From: Symsagittifera roscoffensis
Taxonomy: Eukaryota > Xenacoelomorpha > Acoela > Convolutidae
Reading direction: 5' to 3'
Assembly: GCF_963678635.1 (NCBI RefSeq)
Contig: NC_087067.1
Span: 56,455,964 to 56,519,963, forward strand
DNA: 64,000 nt
Positions 10,301 to 20,959 of the stretch are shown here, piece by piece. A program made the position numbers and the translations under genes. Under the pieces are notes generated by a model, which saw nothing but the letters and a program-made list of their open reading frames with translations, did no database searches and was not told the DNA's origin. The first letter of the stretch is position 1. Every line of letters starts with the position of its first letter.

Positions 10301-10527
10301 TTCTAAGACCGTAGGGGGTGGGGTAGGGTAAAAATTGACCTACATTTCATGCAGGCAGGTAAGTGAAACGCTACTGAATCCATTGGTACCACTTTTATGA
10401 GAATCTGACGGGTAGTTTTTTGGGAAAGCGAATTTTTCGAAAAAGCGTCTCAAAAAAAAAAAAAAACCAGATCTCATCTGGAAAAAAAAACATTTTCATA
10501 ATACCTGTTTAATAAATCAAACAGGAA

Positions 10528-12500
10528 CTTTTCAGGTCATCGTTAAAAGATAGAGACTTCAAAACGGCAACGAGTCCAGAAATTGCAGAGGAAAATCCAA
10601 TTACATTTTTCGAGTTATGCATTTTCAGCGGCGGAAAAAAACTCATTTTATCTAGATGAGCCCCTACTACAGCATGCGGCTGCCCGAACTTTCTTTGAAG
10701 AGTTGCTAATGCGTCTTTATATAGTACTCCGATATAGCTATACTCAGCGATTGCGGATTTTGCTTTACCCACTAATAGCGTTTTCAGATAGGTAAGCTTT
10801 TCATCGTCACTGAGTATGGCTGAATCGACCGTCGATGTGAATTGCCCAATCCACTCATGCCAATTAAGTGGGTTGCCATCGAACTGGGTCAGCTTCCACT
10901 CAGGGAGATGATCTTTTCGGCTGTGCATGAGTATATTAACCAACTCTCGTGTCAAAAGTGGACGCTCGACGTCTGCACCAGGTGAATTACCGGGAGTTGG
11001 CTCTGTGTAACTCGAAGAGCTACCCTGACAATCAGGAACGAACGGTTGATTAGCATGTGAAGAATTTTCAGGCTGTGCAAAGAACACAGTCCCTCCACTT
11101 GTATAAGGAACAAAATTATTCGGAGAAACAATCGGAGTTACTGCGGAAAAAACAGTTGTCGAAGGAATGTAGTGTTGTTGAGCTGACAATAAAGGGGCAG
11201 CAACAGCTGGTCTCCACAAATTACTATAAGGACTATAGTGGTCACTTGAAAAGTAATAACTACTAACGGGAACACCCATATGTTGTGATGGGATTACAGG
11301 TGCTTGGTAGCCAGCTACTACTGATCCTGTAGTTTGATGACTTAAAGACACCTGATTAATTGCAGGAACGAACGGTGCTACACCAGAAGGAATTTCTGCA
11401 GATGTTGTCGGAGCAAAATAAATTTCTTTTGTTACCGGGACTACTGACCCTGTGTTTGGATTACCTAGCACTGGATGAGTGGACAAAAAAGTTTGCTGAG
11501 GCAAATTATTAGAAACAGGTTGAATGACCTGTTGTAACCCTATTGGATTGTTAACGGAAACCTGCGATCGGACCAAATTCGACAAAATTTGATGTTGTCC
11601 GTGAATGTGGTTACTGTAATGCAATCCCGGATCACTAGAAGCTGCCTGGCCATTATTCACTCCTGTAAAACTTGGTGAGACCAAGTAATATGTTAATGCA
11701 GGATAGGTTGCCTCAGCTGTTGAACGAACGTGCTGCTCTTGATTGGGAACTCCAACAGCATCAGGCTGATTGTGGTCGACAGATTCGACCCAGTGACGCG
11801 TACGATCCTTTTTGTTTATTGTTAGTTGATGAGAGATTCGAGTTAAACCACTTTCCTGAGCATTCTCGCTGATTACCTGAGCATTCTCGCTAGCTCAAGC
11901 CCTTTCAACTCAATTTCTGCCAATATTTTCCTGTGTTCTTCAGCCAATTCTTCCAACTCTAAACGGCTTTGTTGTTCTTTCAGTCTTAATGATACCTTTG
12001 CCTGCCTCCCAAGTTCCTCTTGTTGTTTCTTTAAAATCATTAAATCGCGCTTTTTCTCAGAAAGTGTTTTCGACAGAGCGGCGGTATAACTAGATTTCTG
12101 AGAACCCGATTGCTGATGTCGGCTGCTTCGATGCGACAACTTTTGAGCTGCTATCTATTTTGTCCGGCTCTGTTACTGCCTCAAAACTTGTTTTATTTGT
12201 GATAGCTTCCTGCAGAACTTTGTCGTTGCTTTGAGTCAACTTGTGAAGCCACATATCCTGTGCCGGTATCAATTCGTCAGGATTGGCACTTTTTGCAGCC
12301 ATATCAATCAAATCAGTATTTATCTCGACCTCTTGTTCTTTATAGTTCCTACACTTTTCAATATAAGTATCAATTTTTCAGCAACGACTCTGACTCTCTA
12401 TGTATTCTAAAATTATTTCGTGGCATTTACAAAGTTCGTTTTCGAGATTGCTACGTTTCTCAAACAACTTCTTAATTTTCTTTTGAAACCCAGCTTCCAT
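10528..12500 (-). pseudogene. Element A gag, N-terminal part
   Basis: Start ATG at 12500-12498 (MEAGFQKKIKKLFEKRSN), shared with the other copies. N-terminal helical region with AQDMWLHKLTQSNDKVLQ, a coiled coil (ILKKQQEELGRQAKVSLRLK), a long Ser/Gln/Pro/Asn-rich linker, and the first half of DUF1759 (WHEWIGQFTSTVDSAILSDD, LVGKAKSAIAEYSY, LQRKFGQP). The frame is broken near 12380, 12150 and 11870 and ends at the Helentron boundary. When intact it would be the structural protein of the retrotransposon particle. Confidence 0.85.
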
Positions 12501-12589
12501 GCTTAATAATTTCAGAAATAAACGACTCTCAGAGAATACTTTATTTTCACTCAAGTAAATCGACAAAATACTCTTATACATCAATAACT

Positions 12590-13130
12590 TACAAGGGGGA
12601 GTAACTTGAAGTTTTAACGCTTTAAGTCTGTTGTGAATCGCTCTCCGATTTTTAGGCGACAAACGTTTCCGCTTCTTCTTAGCTTTCATACGGAGTAACA
12701 ACAGACTCTGTTGTATACGGAGTAACAACAGAGTCTTCAACTCGAGGGAAGGGGGCTGCTGCAGCTCTTTATACTTTTCGATAAGTATTTGGTCTTTGGC
12801 CTTTCGCTTTGAGATAAAATCCTCAACTATGTTAAGAACGAGAATACCTGTCTTTTTCAACTATTTTTCTATATTGTCCGTACCGTTGCGGTGACAGTAT
12901 ACAATAGCGGTAATATTCTCCTGGTATCTCAAAAGAAGGCTCTGAAGTTGGTCAGTACTCAAACTACGGTTGTGGTTACTGCGGTGCCTACTAATGGAGT
13001 TATTTATGGCGTCGTGCCAAATAAATAGATCTTTCCGATTCGACAAAAAGTGATGCAGATAGTATTGGATAGTTTTTTGCGAGTCGCTGTCGTTAAAGTT
13101 AAAGCTTAAACCGGGCTTTGTGAAACAAGT
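12590..13130 (-). pseudogene. ORF0 of element A, upstream of gag
   Basis: An extra frame between leader and gag. Key parts: KPGLSFNFN near its start, FIWHDAINNSISRHRSN, AIVYCHRNGTDNI, then GILVLNIVEDFISKRKAKD and a basic C-terminus. An in-frame TAG sits near 13130 and another stop at 12860. The stop that ends ORF0 in copy A2 (TAG near 20966) is AAG here, so the frame runs on into gag. Conserved in B, C and D; not a standard BEL gene. Function unknown; an SGNH-like fold is a guess. Confidence 0.6.
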
Positions 13131-14361
13131 CTACTTCACGCGCTTTTGAGACGGTGCGGATAGTATACGGAGCGCGTGATCCAAGGAACTAGCTCCTAGA
13201 ATGAATACCATACATTCAAGAGGCCTATGCGACGGCTACGTTACGCTAAAGTACCAATGTGGTGTGGAAATTAAGTAGGTCGGTTGAACTTCAACAACGC
13301 ACACGGACTAAACCTGAGGATAAAAGAATTCAACTTAACTCACTTAATATCACCGCACCTGACCACTTAACATTAGTGTCGCGCAACGAAGTCAATAATC
13401 GGACGGGCTGAAACGGATTATATTTACTTGAAGCGAATTGGCTTACAGTTTCACCAATGTGGGTGGGGGATCAGGCAAATTTGTTAAGTTCCAACAACAC
13501 ACGCGGAAAAAACCTGAGGATGAAAAAACTCAACTTAATTTGCCTGATAATTTGCTAAACAGACCACTTACCGTAAGGTTGGTGTCATGTTACAGCACAG
13601 TTTCGCAGAATTATGGTGACGTTTTGAGGAATTTTTGGCAATTCTTTTACTTTTTTCCCAAAATTTTTCGGAAAATTTTGCCCAACAGGTTCGAGTCGTA
13701 AACCAATCCAAAAAACTAGCCCAGTACCTCTTGTCTATGTTCCGTTTTTCTGGATTTTCAATCCGTTCACAATTACCCAAAAATTTGTTGTATCGAGAAA
13801 ATTACCACTCGTAGCTTGCTTTGGGTTGGGATACAAAATAAGACATCGTATGTAATTTTAGTGCAAAGAAGGTTTATGAAAAAAAAACTAGACGAGTCTT
13901 ACAGTTTTTTGATGATTTTGGAGATTTTCGGCACCAGAAATTTCTCTCTCACGAGTCTGAACAACTGCAGTCACGATCAACCAACTACACTCGGATCATG
14001 TTGATATGCTTTTAACTTTTGATAAGTCGGTCGCAGTTTCGAGTAAATCAACGTTTCGTCTAATTTTGGTTTTTCGGCTATCTGCACTGGTTTGCACAAT
14101 TTCGGCTGTCTGTACCTGATTTTGATCAATTTTGTTGGTGGACCATGTGTCGATCACTCATATTCGAGTCCGGCTGTTGTAGAGTAGATCGGTTTTCGGT
14201 AGTCAAGAAAAGGGTTCCAAAAGTGTCAATTTACTGAAATTTTATCGGCAAAATAACAGCAAACAAAACGGAGATGAATCAGAAAGTGTCGGAACTTTTC
14301 TGAACAGAATCAGCCATCAACACAGGTTATAATTCTTTAAAACGCACATGAAACCACTAAT
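13131..14361 (-). other. Leader (5' untranslated region) of element A
   Basis: About 1.2 kb between primer binding site and ORF0. It has two similar segments about 200 bp apart (13273-13336 and 13471-13536), both with CAACAACRCACRCGG and CCTGAGGATRAAARAA followed by CAACTTAA. The same pair occurs in B and C, so it is a constrained leader feature, perhaps for RNA packaging or dimerisation (inference). Confidence 0.6.
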
Positions 14362-14379
14362 GTCCCTTGTGGGGCACCA
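14362..14379 (-). other. Primer binding site of element A
   Basis: On the minus strand TGGTGCCCCACAAGGGAC lies 3 bases after the 5' LTR end. The TGG start pairs with a tRNA CCA end. The same site with one change (TGGCGCC...) is in B and C. I could not assign the tRNA species with confidence. Confidence 0.8.
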
Positions 14380-14382
14380 AAA

Positions 14383-14730
14383 TGTGCGCGTCAATCTCCA
14401 CACTTCGTGATAAAATCTGTTTTCAAATACTTGAATTATAGCGAGTATTTTATCGAGAAAATAACGATATTTTTAACAAGCTTTTTTGTTGTTATCGGTA
14501 ACATCGGCCACAAAAAACTGCATAAATCAAAGCAAGCTGCAAAAATGGCCAGTATTTTTCCTTGAGAAAAATTGCTTTTTTTAAAGGCCAGCCTTAACCA
14601 AGGCTGAACCAAATTAGAGCGAAAAGACGGTTAAAATAGGTTTTGGGGGCATCGAACCTAGTTACGGAGCATCCCATCAAGTTGGGTGCATGATCGAGAT
14701 CCTAACGCACTATATGCATACTACTGAGAG
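14383..14730 (-). repeat. Truncated 5' LTR of element A
   Basis: Matches 915-1235 closely from TGTGCGCGTCAATC to the ATCGAACCTAGTTACGG tRNA-like segment, then departs near 14690 and never reaches the CAACA end. The missing part includes the second tRNA-like module. A phrase close to CATACTRCTGAGAGC occurs both here (~14718) and just outside the 3' LTR (~798), which suggests the right end was lost by recombination. Confidence 0.8.
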
Positions 14731-14852
14731 CTTAAAAATATTGTGAAAATTTTGGTCACATGTGCACGCTGACACGTGTTAAAGCAATTTGTTTACAAGA
14801 AAAATTTTTAATTTAAAAAACAAAGGCGGAACTGGAAAAGAGCCAAAAAATG

Positions 14853-15070
14853 GGCTCTTTTCCAGTTCCCCTCCTTCAAATTTAATTTTAAAAAGCTTAT
14901 TTAACGTTGTCATAATGCAATGAAATTTGGCGTGGTGAACAAATCGACAACTGTGAACAGATTTGTTCTTCATACTTTACAGCATAACATCACGCATTTA
15001 GCCGTAATAACACGTAAATCAAACATAAAACTCGGTATTTTGAAAGGGGGGGGGGAACTGGAAAAGAGCC
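14853..15070. mobile_element. MITE M1 (218 bp), TSD AAAAAATG
   Basis: Terminal inverted repeats GGCTCTTTTCCAGTTCCCC / GGGGAACTGGAAAAGAGCC with TTCAAA/TTTGAAA inside. It is flanked by exact 8-bp direct repeats AAAAAATG (14845-14852 and 15071-15078). Eight-base TSDs and short TIRs suggest hAT superfamily mobilisation. The 26 bases before the left TSD (GGAACTGGAAAAGAGCC) are the end of another copy. No coding capacity. Confidence 0.88.
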
Positions 15071-15136
15071 AAAAAATGTTATACTTTTGACATGATTTTT
15101 TTTCTTCAAAAACGTACGGACAGTAAAAGCTGTAAA

Positions 15137-15350
15137 GGCTCTTTTTCCTTTCCCCCCCCCCCCACCTGCAAAATTTTTAGAGTCATTTTTCTGTTTAAAT
15201 TGTCGGATTGATACAAAATTTGGCATACGGACTGATTAGGACATGACAAACATATTTGGTCTTCATAATCAACCTTGTAAAACCACGCGTTACACCATAA
15301 AATCGATCCATATGTGAGGTGGGGGGGGGGGGGGGGAAGGAAAAAGAGCC
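15137..15350. mobile_element. MITE M2 (214 bp), TSD GCTGTAAA
   Basis: TIRs GGCTCTTTTTCCTTTCCCCC / GGAAGGAAAAAGAGCC enclosing poly-C/poly-G tracts and ACCTGC...GAGGT. Exact 8-bp duplications GCTGTAAA at 15129-15136 and 15351-15358. Interior differs from M1 but the terminal 12 bases are shared, so both were probably moved by one transposase. Confidence 0.88.
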
Positions 15351-15428
15351 GCTGTAAAAATTAGTTTTTCCCACCCATTATAGTCAACAAACCCCAAGAC
15401 TGTAAAATACATAACACAGCTAAATCAA

Positions 15429-15716
15429 TCACTGCTTGGGGGACTGTGATGAGGAAAAGCAAAAAACTTTATGAGCGGTGGGTAGAGTAAGGTGATGATT
15501 TTTTTGCTCCGTACAGTAGTCACAATTTTCTGCTGTTGATCTATGATTGCAACTCCTGATAAACTCATCTTGAACTCTGTGTTCGACATTCCCCAGTGAT
15601 ATTATGTTGTCCATTTTCTTCATCAAGCTCATCATAATCGTGCACCAAATGGAACATGCAAAGAGAAACAACGACATCAACACTATCAGCCATACTGCAA
15701 TCGAGTTTTTTTCCAC
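15429..15716 (-). other. Hydrophobic 95-codon ORF, unknown
   Basis: Encodes a predicted membrane segment near the N-terminus (VWLIVLMSLFLFACSIWC), followed by a polar tail with several Cys (YCTEQKNHH). It lies with two other membrane-like minus-strand frames (16336-16656, 16824-17129) among MITEs. I recognise no family; it might be an exon of a broken gene or chance. Confidence 0.2.
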
Positions 15717-15803
15717 TTATTCCCCCATGCTTGGTTCTTATTTACATATATTTTGCTTTCTAACTCTATACAATGAATTCGTTTGCAAATTGTAGTATCT
15801 TGC

Positions 15804-15980
15804 GGTTTTTCCTCCCTCACATACCAATTTTTTTAAATGTTTTTTTTTTGTTCGTGTTTCTCGATTGTTCGAAACTTTGGTATTCGGACTAATTAGGCTA
15901 TGAAAAACATTTCTAGTCTTCATACTTATCGCTACACCATAAAAGTGATGCATATAAGTGGTCTGAGGGGGGTAGAAGCC
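15804..15980. mobile_element. Diverged MITE related to M2
   Basis: Ends read GGTTTTTCCTCCC and GGGGGGTAGAAGCC, and the interior (GGTATTCGGACTAATTAGG, TACACCATAAAAG) clearly matches M2. Flanks TATCTTGC and TATTTTAC agree at six of eight bases, consistent with an old 8-bp duplication. Confidence 0.6.
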
Positions 15981-16335
15981 TATTTTACAATTTTTCTATG
16001 GATTATACACTGGACGCAAATTCAGGCTTTAACTTTCTAAAAAGCCTAACTTTAAGGACCATTTTTTAGTTTGATGCTAGTTTCATTTTTAAATTTGATG
16101 CACTCACCAGTTTTTTCAGGGCCTGAAAATGCCAGTTTTTATCGTTTGCGCTAGATTTTGCATCAAATTAAAAATTGAGACTTTCAGAGAGGGTAGTTCA
16201 TATCATTTGCTCTCGGTCGATGTAAAAATTTTAATAAAAATTTAAGTAATTATTGTCCAAAAGGGTCCTTATAGTAAGATTTTTTTAGAATGTAAAAGCC
16301 TGAACTTGCGTTTAACTTTGTCCACTATTGTAAAC

Positions 16336-16656
16336 CTATGCAATATGGGAAGAAAGTGGAAAGTGAAAACTGCCTGGAAACGCCATGAAAGGGTAGTATC
16401 CAAAAATCTCAGGCTGAGTGCAAAACACAGAGTAAGTGAAGATAGTGCCAAAAATAGGCACCACTATCAGTGCGAAAACTTCGAAGACTAATAGTAACAC
16501 TGTATCATCTAGTATTTGATTAAAATCTGTGAACATATTTCTCCGAGTAAAGTTCAATAAATTGAGACAGAGTAGTATGTTTTGAACTACCCGGAAAAAC
16601 CAAGGACTGACTTCGCAGCAGAACAAATCATCGGGGTAGAAATGTTGCCCTCTCAT
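16336..16656 (-). other. Hydrophobic 106-codon ORF, unknown (recurs at 24197-24592)
   Basis: A membrane-like stretch (VFEVFALIVVPIFGTIFTYS) follows a polar, Cys-containing N-terminus (FYPDDLFCCEVSPWFF). The copy at 24197-24592 is longer at its C-terminus because that copy is rearranged. No family recognised. Could be a remnant exon of a multi-pass membrane protein. Confidence 0.25.
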
Positions 16657-16694
16657 CAGAAAAAAAGTCAGCCTTTGAAACTCTTATAAAGAGA

Positions 16695-16897
16695 GGTTCT
16701 TTTTCCTTCCCCCCCCCCCACCTCACACGAGCTTCAACATATTAGAGTAACGAGTGGTTTTACGAGGTTGAGTATGAAGACCAAATATGTTTGTCGTGGC
16801 CTTATTAGTTTGTATGTAAATTTTCATAACAATTGGACAATGTGGTCATTAAATTTACATGTAAAAATTTGCAGGTGGGGGGAAAGGAAAAAGAGCC
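16695..16897. mobile_element. MITE M3 (203 bp), TSD TAAAGAGA
   Basis: Starts GGTTCTTTTTCCTTCCCCC and ends GGGGGGAAAGGAAAAAGAGCC. Exact 8-bp duplications TAAAGAGA at 16687-16694 and 16898-16905. The interior shares ACGAGTGGTTTTACRAGGTT and GAAGACCAAATATGTTTGTC with M2 (reverse sense) and M4. Confidence 0.88.
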
Positions 16898-17129
16898 TAA
16901 AGAGAATGACACAGAAAACAGTCGTAAACTGCAGTTTCGAAGAAAAAAGGGCTCTTTTCCAGTTTCCCCTCTCCCCCGTTTTCAAAATTCTGTGAACATT
17001 GAAAGGCAACAAAGCCTTGCAACAAAGCGCACAGTGATTAATCGCGTAATGTACCATGATAAAAATCTGAGAAAATAATCCGACAAGCATTAAAGCGACA
17101 TAAATAAATCCAAGGAAGACAATGCCCAA
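16824..17129 (-). other. Hydrophobic 101-codon ORF, unknown (recurs at 24758-25063)
   Basis: Begins with a strong membrane-like stretch (GIVFLGFIYVALMLVGLF) and AINHCALCCKALL; its last third reads into MITE M3 and is not informative. Just upstream in the same frame is RVTLVL, as in the Helentron ORF at 6313. Function unknown. Confidence 0.25.
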
Positions 17130-17657
17130 GTCCTTAATTCGATTTTATGAAAACAACTAGGACAAGCGTAACACGTGCAATTTAAGGTTCGTGGAACCCA
17201 AAAAAAAATTGGTTATTTTCCAGTTCCCTTATTATTTCTTTTGTGAAATTCGAGTCATGAAAGTTGATTTTAAATGATGGCTCTTTTCCACTAATCTTCC
17301 ACTTTCATATTTTCTATTTCCTCAGTAATCTTACGTGTTTTACGTGAGAACAAAATTCAGCGCAAGCTAGTTTTCTTTTTAGCAAATTTTAATCTTAGAG
17401 CGGAAAAAAATGTGGTCGTACGCTGCATGTTTTTTGAACAGGAAATGCTTTTGTTTGTTCAGTTTCTTTAAAAGTTTACATTGAAAATCGTTCGTTACGA
17501 TTTTACAGAAGGAAACCAAACAGATAGAGCGATAACATCTGGGGCAACTTTTGAAGACATTTTGGGAGTTTTCTGACACCAAAAATGAACAGTTCAGAAA
17601 ATTTGACAAAAACTTATTCTAACTGGCATTGTTGCTGACCGAATAGGGAGGGGCGTC

Positions 17658-17769
17658 TTCTCTTTTTCCTTTTCCCCCACCTCACTCAAACATTAATTTT
17701 ATGGTTTAACGAGTGGTTTTACAAGGTTATTTATGAAGACGAATTATGTTTGTCATGGCGTAATTAGTA
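17658..17769. mobile_element. MITE M4, first copy, truncated at duplication junction
   Basis: Left end TTCTCTTTTTCCTTTTCCCCC follows GGGGCGTC (17650-17657). It breaks off after GCGTAATTAG at 17769, where satellite DNA begins. The complete counterpart starts at 25592. This point is the right breakpoint of the ~8.4-kb tandem duplication. Confidence 0.8.
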
Positions 17770-18660
17770 ATAAGGCAAAAAAATCAAAAAAGTGACTTTT
17801 CCTAAATCTATAGCTCTTCCCCTAAGCAAATTAGGGACCAGCCGCTTGTGCATGGGGGGTTTCTACAACCTGGTCTATCGATTAAACCCTTAATCCCAAA
17901 TCTGGACGGGTAGTTTTTGATGAAATCGGAAAGATTTGAAAAAAGGCCAAAAAAGTCAAAAAAAGTGACTTTTCCTGAGTCTATAGCTCTTCCCCTAGGC
18001 AAGTTAAGGACCAGCCGCTTGTGCGGGGGAGTTTCCTACAACCTGGTCTATCGATTAAACCCTTAATTCCAAATCTGGATGGGTAGTTTTTGAAAAAATC
18101 GATAATTTCCGAAAAAATAGGCAAAAGAATCAAAAAAGTGACTTTTCCTAAGTCTATAGCTCTTCCCCTAAGCAAATTAGGGCCCAGCCGCTTGTGCATG
18201 GGGGTTTTCTACAACCTGGTCTATCGATTAAACCCTTAATCCCAAATCTGGACGGGTAGTTTTTGAGGAAATCGGAAAGATTTGAAAAAAGGCCAAAAAA
18301 GTCAAAAAAGTGACTTTTCCTAAGTCAATAGCTCTTCCCCTAGGCAAGTTAAGGACCAACCGCTTGTGCGGGGGAGTTTCCTACAACCTGGTCTATCGAT
18401 TAAACCCTTAATTCGAAATCTGGATGGGTAGTTTTTGAGGAAATCGATAATTTCCGAAAAAATAGGCAAAAAAATCAAAAAAGTGACTTTTCCTAAGTCT
18501 ATAGCTCTTCCCCTAAGCAAATTAGGGACCAGCCGCTTGTGCATGGGAGTTTCCTACAACCTGGTCTATCGATTAAACACTTAATCCCAAATCTGGACGG
18601 GTATTTTTTGAGGAAATCGAAAATTTCCGAAAAAATGGGCAAAAAGTGAAAAAAGTACCG
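17770..18660. repeat. 172-bp tandem repeat array (block 3)
   Basis: About five monomers matching 9403-10300, followed by the same distant monomer and A-rich run (to ~18890) and the Helentron 5' end (to 18919). It is the left end of the second copy of the large duplication. Confidence 0.9.
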
Positions 18661-18919
18661 AGTTGTGAAGCTTTTCTAAGACCGTAGGGGGTGGGGTAGG
18701 GTAAAAATTGCCCTACAATTCATGCAGGCAGGTAGGTGAAACGCTACTAAATCCATTGGTACCACTTTTATGAGAATTTGACGGGTAGTTTTTTAGGAAA
18801 GCGAATTTATCGAAAAAGCGTCTCAAAAAAAAAAATAAATAAAAAAAAAAAACAAAAAAAAACAAATCTCATCTGGAAAAAAAAAACATTTTCATAATAC
18901 CTGTTTAATAAAACAGGAA

Positions 18920-20891
18920 CTTTTCAGGTCATCGTTAAAAGATAGAGACTTCAAAACGGCAACAAGTCCAGAAATTGCAGAGGAAAATCCAACTACATTT
19001 TTCGAGTTTTGCATTTTCAGCGGCGGAAAATTACTCATTTTATCTAGATGAGCCCCTTCTACAGCATGCGGCTGCCCGAACTTTCTTTGAAGAGTTGCTA
19101 ATGCGTCTTTATATAGTACTCCGATATAGCTATACTCAGCGATTGCGGATTTTGTTTTACCCACTAATAGCGTTTTCAAATAGGTAAGCTTTTCATCGTC
19201 ACTGAGTATGGCTGAATCGACCGTCGATGTGAATTGCCCAATCCACTCATGCCAATTAAGTGGGTTGCCATCGAACTGGGTCAGCTTCCACTCAGGGAGA
19301 TGATCTTTTCGGCTGTGCATGAGTATATTAACCAACTCTCGTGTCAAAAGTGGACGCTCGACGTCTGCACCAGGTGAATTACCGGGAGTTGGCTCTGTGT
19401 AACTCGAAGAGCTACCCTGACAATCAGGAACGAACGGTTGATTAGCATGTGAAGAATTTTCAGGCTGTGCAAAGAACACAGTCCCTCCACTTGTATAAGG
19501 AACAAAATTATTCGGAGGAACAATCGGAGTTACTGCGGAAAAACAGTTGTCGAAGGAATGTAGTGTTGTTGAGCTGACAATAAAGGGGCAGCAACAGCTG
19601 GTCTCCACAAATTACTATAAGGACTATAGTGGTCACTTGAAAAGTAATAACTACTAACGGGAACACCCATATGTTGTGATGGGATTACAGGTGCTTGGTA
19701 GCCAGCTACTACTGATCCTGTAGTTTGATGACTTAAAGACACCTGATTAATTGCAGGAACGAACGGTGCTACACCAGAAGGAATTTCTGCAGATGTTGTC
19801 GGAGCAAAATAAATTCCTTTTGTTACCGGGACTACTGACCCTGTGTTTGGATTACCTAGCACTGGATGAGTGGACAAAAAAGTTTGCTGAGGCAAATTAT
19901 TAGAAACAGGTTGAATGACCTGTTGTAACCCTACTGGATTGTTAACGGAAACCTGCGATCGGACCAAATTCGACAAAATTTGATGTTGTCCGTGAATGTG
20001 GTTACTGTAATGCAATCCCGGATCACTAGAAGCTGCCTGGCCATTATTCACTCCTGTAAAACTTGGTGAGACCAAGTAATATGTTAATGCAGGATAGGTT
20101 GCCTCAGATGTTGAACGAACGTGCTGCTCTTGATTGGGAACTCCAACAGCATCAGGCTGATTGTGGTCGACAGATTCGACCCAGTGACGCGTACGATCCT
20201 TTTAGTCTATTGTTAGTTGTGGAGAGATTCGAGTTAAACCACTTTCCTGAGCATTCTCGCTGATTTCCTGAGCATTCTCGCTAGCTCAAGCCCTTTCAAC
20301 TCAATTTCTGCCAATTTTTTCCTGTGTTCTTCAGCCAATTCTTCCAACTCTAAACGGCTTTGTTGTTCTTTCAGTCTTAATGATACCTTTGCCTGCCTCC
20401 CAAGTTCCTCTTGTTGTTTCTTTAAAATCATTAAATCGCGCTTTTTCTCAGAAAGTGTTTTCGACAGAGCGGCGGTATAACTAGATTTCTGAGAACCCGA
20501 TTGCTGATGTCGGCTGCTTCAATGCGACAACTTTTGAGCTGCTATCTATTTTGTCCGGCTCTGTTACTGCCTCAAAACTTGTTTTATTTGTGATAGCTTC
20601 CTGCAGAACTTTGTCGTTGCTTTGAGTCAACTTGTGAAGCCACATATCCTGTGCCGGTATCAATTCGTCAGGATTGGCACTTTTTGCAGCCATATCAATC
20701 AAATCAGTATTTATCTCGACCTCTTGTTCATTATAGTTCCTACACTTTTCAATATAAGTATCAATTTTTGAGCAACGACTCTGACTCTCTATGTATTCTA
20801 AAATTATTTCGTGGCATTTACAAAGTTCGTTTTCGAGATTGCTACGTTTCTCAAACAACTTCTTAATTTTCTTTTGAAACTTAGCTTCCAT
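18920..20891 (-). pseudogene. Gag of duplicated copy A2
   Basis: Near-identical to 10528-12500, offset about 8391 bp. Start ATG at 20891-20889 (MEAKFQKKIKKLFEKRSN). One base deletion near 19550 splits the linker into two frames (18892-19608 and 19530-20075). N-terminal helical frame 20481-20957 is open. DUF1759 motif WHEWIGQFTSTVDSAIL is present, and the gene is cut at the same Helentron boundary. There is no pol in this copy. Confidence 0.85.
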
Positions 20892-20959
20892 GCTTAATAA
20901 TTTCAGAAATAAACGACTCTCAGAGAATACTTTATTGTCACTCAAGTAAATCCACAAAA

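Larger units (their letters stand above)
5878..10527 (-). mobile_element. Helitron/Helentron-like non-autonomous element inside gag A
   Basis: On the minus strand it starts TTCCTGTTTGATT (10527), whose first 22 bases fold as CCTGTTT...AAACAGG. It ends AATCAAACAGG, then the hairpin CCAGC/GCTGG (5900-5886), then GGCCCCTAG before host T. A CTRR terminus with a hairpin a few bases inside, inverted subterminal repeats and no target duplication is the Helitron layout. Subterminal inverted repeats plus a central tandem array resemble Helentron-associated (DINE/HINE) elements. No Rep-helicase is present. The span includes the internal duplication that copied part of gag-protease (7482-8227). Confidence 0.65.
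915..14730 (-). mobile_element. Element A: BEL/Pao LTR retrotransposon, broken
   Basis: Read on the minus strand the order is 5' LTR fragment (14383-14730), primer binding site, leader, ORF0, gag, protease, RT, RNase H, integrase, polypurine tract and 3' LTR (915-1390). This is the standard BEL/Pao order. The gag DUF1759 region is split by the Helentron-like insert at 5878-10527, and part of protease-gag is duplicated at 7482-8227. Pol has many frameshifts and stops. The 5' LTR matches the 3' LTR closely for about 310 bp and then diverges, so the right end was lost in a rearrangement. The copy cannot be autonomous. Confidence 0.9.

Noticed and set aside
915-14730. An env gene making one of these elements retrovirus-like
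   Set aside because: No frame between integrase and 3' LTR exists in any element; pol runs straight into the LTR.
16941-17300. Further MITE copies starting GGCTCTTTTCCAGTTTCCCC or GGCTCTTTTCCACTAATC
   Set aside because: Only one terminus of each is visible and no matching end or TSD could be found, so they are left as solitary end-like motifs.
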